Shown: positions 1 through 8,800 of the stretch, piece after piece
Layout of the letters: the number at the start of each line of letters is the position of its first letter
Position numbering within the stretch: position 1 is the stretch's first letter
NCBI GenBank assembly: GCA_002500765.1
Contig: DLSX01000220.1
Span: forward strand, 14,413-32,383
Source of the DNA: Neorhizobium sp. UBA7851
GTDB taxonomy: Bacteria; Pseudomonadota; Alphaproteobacteria; Rhizobiales; Rhizobiaceae
Direction of reading: 5' to 3'
DNA: 17,971 nt
Made by a program: the position numbers and the translations under genes
Notes under the pieces: generated by a model
The model's database searches: none
Seen by the model: the letters and a program-made list of their open reading frames with translations, nothing else
What the model was told of the DNA's origin: nothing

Positions 1-3000
1 ATGAAGCCGGAAAATCCTCGGCGCTGTCTGCCATTTCCGACCTGCTGTTCGGTTTTCCCGAACGTTCCGCTTACGGCTTTCTGCATGATGCGGGCGTGCT
101 GCGCATCGGCGCGCAACTGACGGCCCGCGACGGGCAGGCGCTCTCCTTCCGCCGCCGCAAGGGGCGCAAGAACACGCTGCTGGGGCACTCCGATGCAGAA
201 GAGAACCTGGCTGACGACGCACTTGCTCCCTATCTCGGGAACCTGTCGCGCGACGTGTTCGAACGCGCCTTCGGCCTGAACTCGGATTCGCTTCGCGCCG
301 GCGGTGAGACCATGTTGAAAAGCGGCGGCGAGATCGGCAGCCTGCTGTTCTCCGCGGCGTCCGGCTTGACGGGCCTCTCCAATCTGCGCAAGTCGCTGGA
401 GACCGATGCCGACGCCATCTATTCCCAGCGCAGGTCGAAGGATCGCAGTTTCTATCAGGTGCTGGATGCCCACGATGCGGCCCGCAAGGCCGAGCGCGAC
501 AACGAGCTCAAGGCCGGAGACTGGAAGGCGCTGCTGAAGGAAGAAGCCGAACTCGGTGCCGAAATCCTTACCCTCCAGCAGGGACGTGAAGAGAGCAAGC
601 GAACACTCGATCGCTTGCGCCGGTTGATGGCGCTCGAACCGCTGCTGCGCGAACTGGATCGGGAACGTGCGCTTCTCGTCCAGTCTGAATCTCTGTCCAC
701 CCTTCCGGAAGGTTTCGAGCTCAAGCTTGCGGCGATGATCGAGGTTTTCCGGGAAAATGCCGATGCGCTTGCCGCATCCGAAAACGAGCTTGTAAGGCTC
801 GGCGAAGAGATTGCTACCATCCAGGTGGATGACACACTGCTTGCCGCGGCGCCGGACATTCTGGCCGCCTATGGTCGCAGCGGCGTCTATCTGAAGGCGC
901 GGGAAGATATTGCCCGTGTCCGCGCCGAGGTCGACGATTTCGACCAGAAGCTGCTCCAGGCCTCCCGCCGCCTTGGGTTCAAGCAGTTTTCCGACCTTCA
1001 GCACATGCAACCGTCTGATGCCGATCTGGTGCGCCTGCGCCAACTGGTGGAGGAAGGCAGCGAACTCGACCGCGAGATGCGGCAGCTTCGCAAACGTATC
1101 GACGAAGAGGCCGATGCGCTGGGTAAACTCGAAGCCGATGCGCCGGTCATTCGCATCATCGACCCGAAGCCGTTGAGCGATCAGCTCGCGGCTTTGCGCC
1201 CAGAACTCGAGGAACTCGCCAATCTCGAAACGCTGAAAATCCGTGCCGCCCGCGCAAGAAGCGACCTTGATGCCGCCGCCGCGCGCCTGGATCCTCCGGT
1301 CCGGGATCTGGGTATTCTTCTTTGCGTCCCGATGCCGGACATGGAAACGCTGGTCCATCACCGCCGTCTGATCGAGACGGCAAGACAGGAAAACGCGCAG
1401 GCCCTGCAAAAACTCGCGGCCCTGAAGGACGATGCCGCAGAGCTTCAAGATCAATTGGCGCTTTTGGAAGGCGATGGAAAAATCGTCTCGCGCGAGACGA
1501 TCGAGCTTGCACGGCAGGAGCGTGACGGTCTGATCGATGCTCTGGCCTCCGGGCCTTCCGACTTGACGTTGAAGGCTGCAAGATCTTCCGTGCAGGAAGC
1601 GGATCGGCTGGCCGATATGGCGCTCTCTGATGCCGAACGCGTCTCTCGTCATGCGCAGCTCAAATTGCAGCAACGCAAGACGGCGGATGCGATCACTGCT
1701 GCAGAAGGTGCAGCCAGGCAAGCCGCCATCGCTGCATCCGATGCCGTGACCGAATTCGAGGATTTGTTCCATGCCGTCCCGGTCACGCCCGGCGCACCCG
1801 AGCGCATGATCGAATGGCGCCGCGCCGTCGATGGTCTGGCGGCGCTTTCCTCCGCCCTGAATGCTGCCGAGGATGAATACGAGGTGCTGCGTTCCAGGGA
1901 GGAGACGCTGCGTCCGGCGCTGGCCGCTCTGGCCGATGCCACGGGCGCATCCACCGGTATCCTGCCGCCGAGAAGTCTGGCACGGGAAATCTCGGCGCGT
2001 CTGGAGGAAATCACGCGCCAGTGGAGCGAGGGCCGCACGATCGAGCGGATGCGCGACACGGCAAGCCAGACGCTCAAACGGCTAGAGACGGACGAGACCG
2101 ATCTGCGCAACAAGGCTGATCTGTGGCGGACGGGCTTTACCGCGGCATCGTCGTCCGCGGGGCTGCCCGAGGATGCAACGATCGAGATGGCGAATGCCGC
2201 ACTCGATATCTGGCGCACGCTTCCCGATCTGTTGTCCGAGCGGGAGAACAGAGACCGACGCGTGCGTGGAATGGCCCGGGATATGGAAACGTTCGAGGCG
2301 GATATCGCCGCCCTATGCCGTTCCATGGCGCCGGATCTTGTTTCCATCCCCGCAGATGTCGCCGGCGGGCTGCTGAATGAACGGGTCACCGAGGCGCGCG
2401 CTGCGGAGAACCAGCGCAAGACGCTTGCGACGGCCCTGGAGCGTAACCAGCTTGCTCATGCCCGCCATGTCACGGAAGCAGCCGGCCTTGAGGCGCGGCG
2501 GAACGAGCTGGCGGCAACGCTTGCCGTTCAGCCGGATATGCTCGGTTCCGTCCTCGCGGAGCTTGTGGAGCGCAGAAGGCTTCTCGCAAGCGAGGATCAA
2601 TGCCGTAACCGCTTCATCGAGCAGGCGGATGGTCTTGAGGAGGATGCGGTGAGGGAGGCGCTGGTCGATTTCGACCGGATCGCGGTCGGTTCGGAAATCG
2701 AACACCTCGACGCCGACGACAGCCGCCAGGTCAACCTCCTTGCCGACTTGCGCGCCGCAAAAGCCGATAATCTGCGGCGCAGGCAGGAGCTTGAAAAAGG
2801 CACCGGCGCAGAGCGGGCCGTGTTCGAAAAACTCTCCGCCGAGGAGGAGGCAAAGGATCTCGCCCGCCGCTGGGTGGTTCTGAAGCTTGCCGGCTCGCTT
2901 CTTGCCCATTCGATGGAAACCTACCGTCAGCAGCAGGCCGATCCGGTCATGGTCCGCGCCGGCGATGTGTTTTCCGATCTGACCGGAGGCCGCTTCGCCC

Positions 3001-3353
3001 GCCTCATCCAGGTCTATGACGACAATGATGACCTGCAGCTGGCTGTCGAACGCAAGACAGGTGAGCAGGTGCCGCTTTCCGGCTTGAGTGAAGGAACCGG
3101 TGACCAGCTCTATCTGGCGCTGCGGCTTGCCTTCCTCGAAGATTATTGCCGCCGCAACGAGCCGGCGCCGCTGGTGCTGGATGATATCTTCCAGACATTC
3201 GATGATGAGCGCACGGCGGCGGGCCTGCGTACGCTTGGCGCATCGAGCGGCGCCTTCCAGTCAATTCTCTTCACGCACCAGACGAGCCTGCTCGACGCGG
3301 CGCAGCGCGAACTGGGTGATGATGTCGATCTGGTTCGACTGGATCGGGTGTAA
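1..3353 (+). CDS. YhaN-like coiled-coil AAA ATPase (5' end outside window)
   Basis: This is a large SMC/Rad50/SbcC-style ATPase of the YhaN type, probably acting in DNA repair or end processing with an SbcD/YhaO-like nuclease that would lie just upstream. The frame is open from base 3, giving 1116 visible residues, so the true start lies left of the window. The first visible residues, EAGKSSAL, are the end of a Walker A loop, so only a short N-terminal piece is missing. A long Glu/Arg/Leu/Ala-rich coiled-coil body follows. The second ATPase half is at the C-terminus: an ABC-type signature (LSEGTGDQ, near base 3085), Walker B with LVLDDIF (near 3170-3190), a D-loop region with FDDER, and a switch histidine in LFTHQ (near 3275). 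The reading frame is intact and the gene ends 9 bases before a convergent gene. The AAA/SMC-like class is secure; the exact YhaN name is likely but not proven. Confidence 0.85.
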   Translation, partial: EAGKSSALSAISDLLFGFPERSAYGFLHDAGVLRIGAQLTARDGQALSFRRRKGRKNTLLGHSDAEENLADDALAPYLGNLSRDVFERAFGLNSDSLRAGGETMLKSGGEIGSLLFSAASGLTGLSNLRKSLETDADAIYSQRRSKDRSFYQVLDAHDAARKAERDNELKAGDWKALLKEEAELGAEILTLQQGREESKRTLDRLRRLMALEPLLRELDRERALLVQSESLSTLPEGFELKLAAMIEVFRENADALAASENELVRLGEEIATIQVDDTLLAAAPDILAAYGRSGVYLKAREDIARVRAEVDDFDQKLLQASRRLGFKQFSDLQHMQPSDADLVRLRQLVEEGSELDREMRQLRKRIDEEADALGKLEADAPVIRIIDPKPLSDQLAALRPELEELANLETLKIRAARARSDLDAAAARLDPPVRDLGILLCVPMPDMETLVHHRRLIETARQENAQALQKLAALKDDAAELQDQLALLEGDGKIVSRETIELARQERDGLIDALASGPSDLTLKAARSSVQEADRLADMALSDAERVSRHAQLKLQQRKTADAITAAEGAARQAAIAASDAVTEFEDLFHAVPVTPGAPERMIEWRRAVDGLAALSSALNAAEDEYEVLRSREETLRPALAALADATGASTGILPPRSLAREISARLEEITRQWSEGRTIERMRDTASQTLKRLETDETDLRNKADLWRTGFTAASSSAGLPEDATIEMANAALDIWRTLPDLLSERENRDRRVRGMARDMETFEADIAALCRSMAPDLVSIPADVAGGLLNERVTEARAAENQRKTLATALERNQLAHARHVTEAAGLEARRNELAATLAVQPDMLGSVLAELVERRRLLASEDQCRNRFIEQADGLEEDAVREALVDFDRIAVGSEIEHLDADDSRQVNLLADLRAAKADNLRRRQELEKGTGAERAVFEKLSAEEEAKDLARRWVVLKLAGSLLAHSMETYRQQQADPVMVRAGDVFSDLTGGRFARLIQVYDDNDDLQLAVERKTGEQVPLSGLSEGTGDQLYLALRLAFLEDYCRRNEPAPLVLDDIFQTFDDERTAAGLRTLGASSGAFQSILFTHQTSLLDAAQRELGDDVDLVRLDRV

Positions 3354-3360
3354 CAAACGA

Positions 3361-3379
3361 GCCTATCGCATCGGTAGGC
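3361..3379. terminator. Possible shared terminator hairpin between convergent genes
   Basis: GCCTATC (3361-3367) and GGTAGGC (3373-3379) form a 7-bp stem with one G-T wobble and a 5-base loop. It sits just after the ATPase stop and overlaps the last codons of the convergent minus-strand gene. A dyad here could end transcription from both sides. There is no T-run on either strand, so this is a weak call. Confidence 0.25.
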
Positions 3380-4181
3380 ATTCGAGTATGACGGGTGCGA
3401 TGGAAGATTGCATCGGATAGCCGTGTGTGGTCGCGACAGACTCGCCGCAGACTGAAATCTGGGGAAGATGCGTGATCAGCAGGTTGGATCGGCGATCGTC
3501 GTCCCTCTCGCGCTCGTAGCTGATGCGATACCCCTCCATTTTCGATGAGAAGGCATTTCCGGCCCGGATTCGGTCGCTCAGATAGCGGCGGTTATCCGGT
3601 GTCAGTTCCAGCCCGAAACGATCGATGGAACTTGCGACCAGCCGGAACATCTCTTCGTCCTGCAGAGGATCGAGCCGGCTGAGCTTGAGGCGGAACGTCC
3701 GGAACGTGCTGGACGATGTGCCCCGGACCTGGATGAAAAGCACGGAGGGCTCGGCCGCCGTCCCGAGTTCCCTGGAGAACAGGCATTCCCATTCTCCGCC
3801 GACTGCCTGAAAACTCGGAACAGGGCCATCTTCGCCAAGGCGTTCGCAACGCTCGTGGGCCGTAAGGCGCGGCACGAGGCGGAACCGGTCCTCTGTTGCT
3901 GCGGCGGGTTCGGTGAGTCGGGCGGGCGCATCGACGACGAGTGTCATTCGTCGGGCGCGCAATGCGGGCGGCGGCGGAGCGGCGACGAAAGGTCGCGTGA
4001 GATATTGCTCCATGCCGATCCATATCATCAGCCGTCGGTAATTGCGTCCGTCGTTGACGACAAGGACGATGCCGATGAGCAGCATGAGGCCTGCAAGCAG
4101 CACGGCAACGAAAGCCTTTGCTGCCCGTCGCCGTCTTTGAAGGCGCATCAGAGGCGTCAATGGTTCCGCCTTGTTCGCCAA
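3363..4181 (-). CDS. Single-pass membrane protein of unknown function, paralogue of the 16455-17369 product
   Basis: The 272-residue product has a basic cytoplasmic N-terminus (QRRRRAAKAF), one membrane helix at about residues 22-42, a proline/alanine linker, and a predicted periplasmic domain. The domain has C112, a WEC motif ending at C133, FIQVRG at about 149-154, and GYRISYERE near 218-225. The same ordered landmarks occur in the minus-strand product at 16455-17369, so the two are diverged paralogues. C112 and C133 are kept in both and could form a disulfide; C245 and C268 are extra. The start used is TTG, preceded by CGGAG at 8 bases; an ATG 33 bases downstream lacks a comparable ribosome site. 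It is divergent from the exporter gene and may share its control region. I do not recognise a named family, and an envelope role is inference. Confidence 0.7.
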   Translation of the reverse strand: MANKAEPLTPLMRLQRRRRAAKAFVAVLLAGLMLLIGIVLVVNDGRNYRRLMIWIGMEQYLTRPFVAAPPPPALRARRMTLVVDAPARLTEPAAATEDRFRLVPRLTAHERCERLGEDGPVPSFQAVGGEWECLFSRELGTAAEPSVLFIQVRGTSSSTFRTFRLKLSRLDPLQDEEMFRLVASSIDRFGLELTPDNRRYLSDRIRAGNAFSSKMEGYRISYERERDDDRRSNLLITHLPQISVCGESVATTHGYPMQSSIAPVILECLPMR

Positions 4182-4314
4182 GGAAATCGCTCCGTTTCAG
4201 TTCAAATGCCGACAAGCTTTGGCATATCCGGCAAGCTCGTGTCCAAGCGTGATTCGTGGCAATGGTGAACGGAAGGCGACCATCCGGACATCAATGCGTG
4301 ATTTCCGAACGCTC

Positions 4315-4394
4315 GTTAACCACGTTAATTAGCAGGCATTTAAGTTAACTTTTTTAGTTTCGCTTTTGAATATCAGTTCGCTGGTGACTATGGC
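4315..4394 (+). promoter_or_regulatory. Putative control region and promoter of the rkpU-like gene
   Basis: The 262-base gap between the divergent genes holds four TTAA elements within 33 bases (4316, 4325, 4340 and 4345), one of them in GTTAACCA, which resembles a CtrA half-site. None of the pairs has the 7-base spacing of the full CtrA consensus. An AT-rich run at 4349-4360 follows, then a possible -35 TTGAAT (4366-4371) and, 17 bases on, a weak -10 TATGGC (4389-4394). That would place the transcript start near 4400. This rests on motif matching only; regulator binding is not shown. Confidence 0.35.
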
Positions 4395-4422
4395 CTTAAA
4401 ACCGCACCGGGTTTTATTTTCC

Positions 4423-4439
4423 GGGGAGCCCAAGCCATG
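4423..4439 (+). promoter_or_regulatory. Strong ribosome binding site facing an out-of-frame ATG
   Basis: GGGGAG (4423-4428) lies 8 bases before an ATG at 4437, an ideal arrangement. That ATG opens a 72-codon frame (to 4655), which is not the exporter frame. The exporter frame has no ATG here; its first usable codon, TTG 4444, is 15 bases from the GGGGAG. Either the exporter uses TTG 4444 or a later TTG (4540, preceded by TGGAG at 8 bases), or an upstream frame is coupled to it, or there is an indel in this strain or assembly. Confidence 0.45.
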
Positions 4440-4443
4440 AAGC

Positions 4444-5718
4444 TTGTCGTTCGTCGTCCGGTGTGCTTTCAAGGACGTCAAATTTCGGATCAAGCTGAGG
4501 CGGTTCTGGCCTCGTACGGTCCTGACTGGAGTATCGAGATTGGTTCGAGTAACTGCGATCGTTATCTGTGCTGCCCTGGCTGGATGTCAGGCGGTTCCGG
4601 GGGAAGGGCCTCTGGCCTCCGCGATCAACGAGGATGCAGGTCGGTCTCCGGTTGAGATCGGTCGTGTAAATGCCGCTGTTTTCGATATTGTTGAGGTCGA
4701 CAATCACACGGCAAGACTGGTCTCGGATTATGTTTCCACGGCCTTGAAGCGTCGCTTCGGCATCGGTGGCGGCGCGGGCAGGGCGGTGATCGGTATCGGT
4801 GATCAGCTGAAGGTCACGATCTTCGAAGCTGGTGCGGATGGCCTCTTCTCGACCACCGAAAGAAAGCAGACCGGAATAGATGTCGTCGTGCAGCCGGACG
4901 GCACCGCTGCCATACCCTATGTCGGTACAGTACGATTCGCCGGTCGCACGCTTGAACAGGCGCGTCAGGAAATCCTGTCCTCGCTGAAGAGCAAGGCTGT
5001 CGAACCGGATGTCATCATTGCCATGGGCGATACGCCATCCCGTTCGGTCACCGTTGCCGGCGCCGTCGGCAAGTCGGCGCAGGTCCCGCTCAATCTGAAT
5101 GGCGAGAAGATATCCGACGTGATCGCCAAGGCGGGTGGCCCGACCGCCCAGCCTTACGAGACCTATGTCACGCTCGTTCGCGGCCAGCGCACGGGTACGG
5201 CGCTGATGAAGTCGATCATCGAGAACCCGTCGGAAAACATTTATGTCCAGCCGGGCGACCAGATTTTCGTCACACAGGATCCGCGCACCTTCACGCTCCT
5301 TGGTGCCGTCAGGAGCAATTCGCGCATCGAATTCGGTGCCAATGACCTGAACCTTCTGGAAGCGGTCGCACTCGGCCGGGGCGGCAATGACGAGGCCGTC
5401 AATGCGAAGGGTTACTTCCTGTTCCGCTACGAAGATCCGGAAGTGGTTGTCGGGCTTCTGGGCAAGCGCCGGTTCGACGAGCTCACCCGGAAGGGCATGC
5501 AGCCGGACAAGAATGGCCGTTATCCGATCGTCTACCGGTTTGACATGAGCCGCCCGGATAGCTTGCTCGTTGGCCAGACCTTCCCCGTGAAAAGCCGTGA
5601 CGTGATTTATGCGTCGCGCCATCCGGCTGTCGACTTGACGAAATTCCTTCGCGTCATCGGCGCACCTGTCGGGATTGCCGTTCAGGGAGCAGCGATTTCC
5701 AACAATTTGAGTGACTAA
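4444..5718 (+). CDS. rkpU: Outer-membrane polysaccharide export lipoprotein (Wza/KpsD/GumB type, RkpU-like)
   Basis: Polysaccharide biosynthesis/export protein, expected to form an outer-membrane or periplasm-spanning channel for capsular or exopolysaccharide. The 424-residue frame contains a lipoprotein signal (hydrophobic VTAIVICAALAGC, lipid-bearing Cys at residue 48 from TTG 4444). A Poly_export domain follows at about 115-200 (IGIGDQLKVTIFEA, VQPDGTAAIPYVG), then two SLBB-like beta-grasp repeats at about 200-285 (VTVAGAVGK, YVQPGDQIFV) and 290-370 (FTLLGAV). The C-terminal segment (VIYASRHPAVD...FLRVIGAP) resembles the membrane-inserting end of Wza-type proteins. The n-region before the lipobox is unusually long from TTG 4444; TTG 4540 would give a normal short signal, so the start is uncertain. 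Its place just before rkpA matches the rhizobial rkp-1 order, which is why I use the name rkpU. Family secure, symbol moderate. Confidence 0.75.
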   Translation: MSFVVRCAFKDVKFRIKLRRFWPRTVLTGVSRLVRVTAIVICAALAGCQAVPGEGPLASAINEDAGRSPVEIGRVNAAVFDIVEVDNHTARLVSDYVSTALKRRFGIGGGAGRAVIGIGDQLKVTIFEAGADGLFSTTERKQTGIDVVVQPDGTAAIPYVGTVRFAGRTLEQARQEILSSLKSKAVEPDVIIAMGDTPSRSVTVAGAVGKSAQVPLNLNGEKISDVIAKAGGPTAQPYETYVTLVRGQRTGTALMKSIIENPSENIYVQPGDQIFVTQDPRTFTLLGAVRSNSRIEFGANDLNLLEAVALGRGGNDEAVNAKGYFLFRYEDPEVVVGLLGKRRFDELTRKGMQPDKNGRYPIVYRFDMSRPDSLLVGQTFPVKSRDVIYASRHPAVDLTKFLRVIGAPVGIAVQGAAISNNLSD

Positions 5719-5726
5719 CTGTAAGG

Positions 5727-5746
5727 CCGGGCGTATAGGCGCCTGG
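5727..5746 (+). terminator. Hairpin downstream of the exporter gene, possible attenuator or weak terminator
   Basis: CCGGGCG (5727-5733) pairs with CGCCTGG (5740-5746) across a 6-base loop, with one G-T wobble. It starts 9 bases after the rkpU stop. GCCCGG at 5764-5769 could pair instead with CCGGGC at 5727-5732, so two folds compete. No T-run follows, so full factor-independent termination is unlikely; partial attenuation or transcript-end protection between rkpU and rkpA is possible. Confidence 0.35.
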
Positions 5747-5826
5747 ATCATTGATTGTAATAAGCCCGGATTGTCATCTGGAAGTAGTGATTTGTTCTGC
5801 TTTTCTCGTGACAACCGGGAGCAAGT

Positions 5827-5853
5827 ATGTTGTTAAAGTCGGTGTCGGCTTAA
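5827..5853 (+). CDS. Candidate 8-codon leader ORF upstream of rkpA
   Basis: ATG at 5827 opens an 8-residue frame (MLLKSVSA) ending with TAA at 5851-5853. It has a good ribosome site, CGGGAG at 5816-5821, with a 5-base spacer. The stop lies 22 bases before the GTG at 5876 and 43 before the ATG at 5897, and the frame differs from that of rkpA. By contrast the rkpA start has only a weak AAGAG. It may be a translated leader that helps ribosomes reach rkpA, or a chance match; such short frames cannot be trusted alone. Confidence 0.3.
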   Translation: MLLKSVSA

Positions 5854-5875
5854 ATCTACATCAGCTACTATAGCT

Positions 5876-8800
5876 GTGACGAACATAAGAGTGACGATGA
5901 CGATAGAAGTAATAGGCCGAGCCTGCATTGCGCCCGGTGCAAACTCGATCGAAGAGTTGCAGAACGTTCTAAGAACCGGTCGTTGCACCGTGACGCAAAT
6001 CCCTGCTGATCGGTGGGAATTGGCTCGTTTCTGGCATCCAACGCAAGGGACACCCGGCAAGACCTACACATTTGCCGCTGGCGTCATCGATGCGGTTTAT
6101 GATTTCGATCCCGCTGTCTTCGGCCTTTCGCAGCGCGAAGCCATGCAGATGGATCCGCAGCAGCGCATATTGCTGACGCTGGTCTGGAAGGCTCTCGAAG
6201 ATGCCAATCTTCCGGTGAGCACGCTCGCGAAGGAGCGGGTTGGCGTCTATATCGGCGCCTCGAGTCTCGACAGCGGCAATCTGTCGGCTGAGGATCCGGC
6301 CTCCGGCAGCCCGTATTTCATGACGGGCAACACGCTTTCGATCGTCTCCAACCGTATCTCGCATGTGTTCGGCCTCAACGGTCCGAGCATGACCATCGAT
6401 ACCGCCTGTTCGTCCTCGCTGGTTGCTCTGGATCAGGCTGCAAGGGCGCTGGAGCGCGGCGATATCGACACCGCAATCGTCGGCGGCGTCAATCTTCTCA
6501 TCCATCCCCTTTCCTTCGTCGGTTTTGCCCAGGCGCGTATGCTGTCGCCGGAGGGCCTGTGCCGTGCCTATGACACCAATGGTCAGGGTTATGTGCGCGC
6601 CGAAGGTGGCGCAGCCATTGTCCTGCGCCGCAGCGATGTGGCGCGTCAGCAGCATGACAGAAGCTATGCGCGGATTCATGCAACCGGCGTCAATTCTTCC
6701 GGCCGCACCAACGGCATCAGCCTGCCGTCGCGCGAGGCGCAGGCCGATCTGCTGAGTTCCATCTACGACAGGCAGGGCATCGACGTGAACCGCGTTGCCT
6801 TCATCGAAGGTCACGGAACCGGCACCCGCGTCGGCGATCCCGCCGAAGTCTGGGCGATTGGCAACGTCATCGGCCGGAAGCGCCGCGCGCCGCTGCCGAT
6901 CGGTTCGATCAAGTCGAACATCGGTCACACCGAGCCGGTCTCAGGCCTTTTCGGTCTGTTCAAAGCCATGCTGGCGCTGGAGAACGACTATCTTCCTGCA
7001 ACGCTGCATATCGAGACGGCGAACGAGGACATCGATTTCGATGCGCTCAATGTCAGGGTCAATACCTCGGCCGTCAAACTGCTTCCGGCCAAGGAAGCAC
7101 GGCTTGTGGGCATCAATTCCTTCGGTTTCGGCGGCACCAATGCTCACGTCGTGATCGGCGATCCCGAACCGGCGACACAGGCAGCTTCGCCTGCCAAGGG
7201 TGATAACCTGCTGTTCCTGGCAAGCGCCCACAGCGCCACTGCGTTGGAAGAGCTGCTCAAGGATTATCGTGCGCGTCTTTCCGCTGCAGCGCCTGATAAG
7301 GCCCGTCGCATCATCGCCGCTTCGACGACGAACAGGGATGCGCTGAAATATCGGTTTGCCGTCGATGCGCGAGGAGAACGTGGTGTTCTCGAAGCCATCA
7401 AGACGCATCTTTCGGGTGAGGCATCCGACGGTGAGCGCGGCGAAGCGCCGTCTTCGCTTGGCAAAATAGCCTTCGTCTTTTCCGGAAACGGCGCGCAATG
7501 GGCCGGCATGGGCGTTGAAGCCTATCGCGAGAACCCGCATTTCCGCCAGTATTTCCAATCCTTCAGCGCGCTTTTCGAATATCATCTCGGCGAGAAGCTG
7601 ACCGATCTCATCGTCGCGGACGATCTCGGTTCGCGTCTGGCGGATGCGACGATTGCCCAGCCGCTGCTGTTTGCCGTTCAGGCATCGCTCTCGGATAGCC
7701 TGAGCGCCTACGGTATCAGGCCCGATGTCGTTTTCGGTCATTCGGTCGGCGAGATCGCCGCCGCCTATGCCTCGAAGGCGCTGACGGCTGCAGAAGCCGT
7801 TGCGATCGTCGCCAAGCGCTCGCATTCGCAGCACCTGTTCGCAGGGCAGGGCAAGATGGCCGCCGCCGTGATGGGCGAAGAGGTAGCCGTGGCCTTTGCA
7901 AAGGCGCATGGGCTGGATGATATCCACGTTGCGGCGGTAAACGCGCCGAATTCCGTGACGATTTCCGGGCCGGTCGCAGAAATCCAGGCTTTCCGCGATG
8001 CCGCCCGCAAATCGCAGACGGTCGTCCACATCCTCGACATCAACTACCCGTTCCACCACCCGATCATCGACAGCGCCCGCGACGGGTTCCTCGCAGAACT
8101 GCCGGCAATCGAGCCGCAGGCTGCGGCCTGTACCTTCATCTCTACCGTCACCGGCGGGATTTACGACGGACGTGGTCTCGATGCCGAATACTGGTGGCAC
8201 AATGTGCGTGAGCCGGTGCTATTCCGCTCGGCCACCGAAGCGGCACTCGATCTGGGCTGCAATCTGTTCATCGAGATTTCACCGCGTACCATCTTGTCGA
8301 ACTACGTCTCGGAAATCGCCAAGAGCAAGGCGCAGCCCGCGACCGTGATCGGTTCGCTTCAGCGCGAAACGCTGGTCGAAGGCCGTGACCCAGTCGCCCG
8401 CTCGTTTGCGCGTGCGATTGCCCACGGCGCGATACCGGCACAATCCAGACATTCCGGAACGCGCAATCCGGTGGTGGATCTGCCGCCCTTGCCGTTCGAG
8501 CCGAACTCGCTGAAAGTGCCGGCCACCACCGACGAGATCGATATCTTCGGCCGTGACTTCAAGAACAGCTACACGCTGCTCGGCTGGCGAAACGATCCGA
8601 ACGGTGCTCACTGGAAGAACCATGTCGACGCGCTGCTTTTCCCCGACCTGGCGGAACATGTGGTCGATGGCCGCGCCATCCTGCCTGGAGCGGGTTTCCT
8701 GGAAATTGCGGTCACGGCTGCCCAGGCGCATTTCGCCACTGACGAAGTCGAGATTTCCAACATGGAGATCGTTCGGCCGCTTGAACTGCGCCCTGACCGG

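Noticed and set aside
1649..2419. Ser/Arg-rich 256-residue minus-strand frame opposite the ATPase
   Set aside because: Typical antisense translation of a coiled-coil gene, with no domain or start signal.
4414..5814. 466-residue open frame on the minus strand opposite the exporter gene
   Set aside because: It lies antisense to a gene with clear SLBB/Poly_export motifs and reads as Arg/Asp-rich text with no domain; a shadow of high-GC codon use.
5830..5871. Possible separate promoter for rkpA (TTGTTA with an AATCTA-like -10, or TACTAT at 5866)
   Set aside because: Neither pair has both boxes at good match and spacing; transcription from the rkpU promoter explains rkpA equally well.
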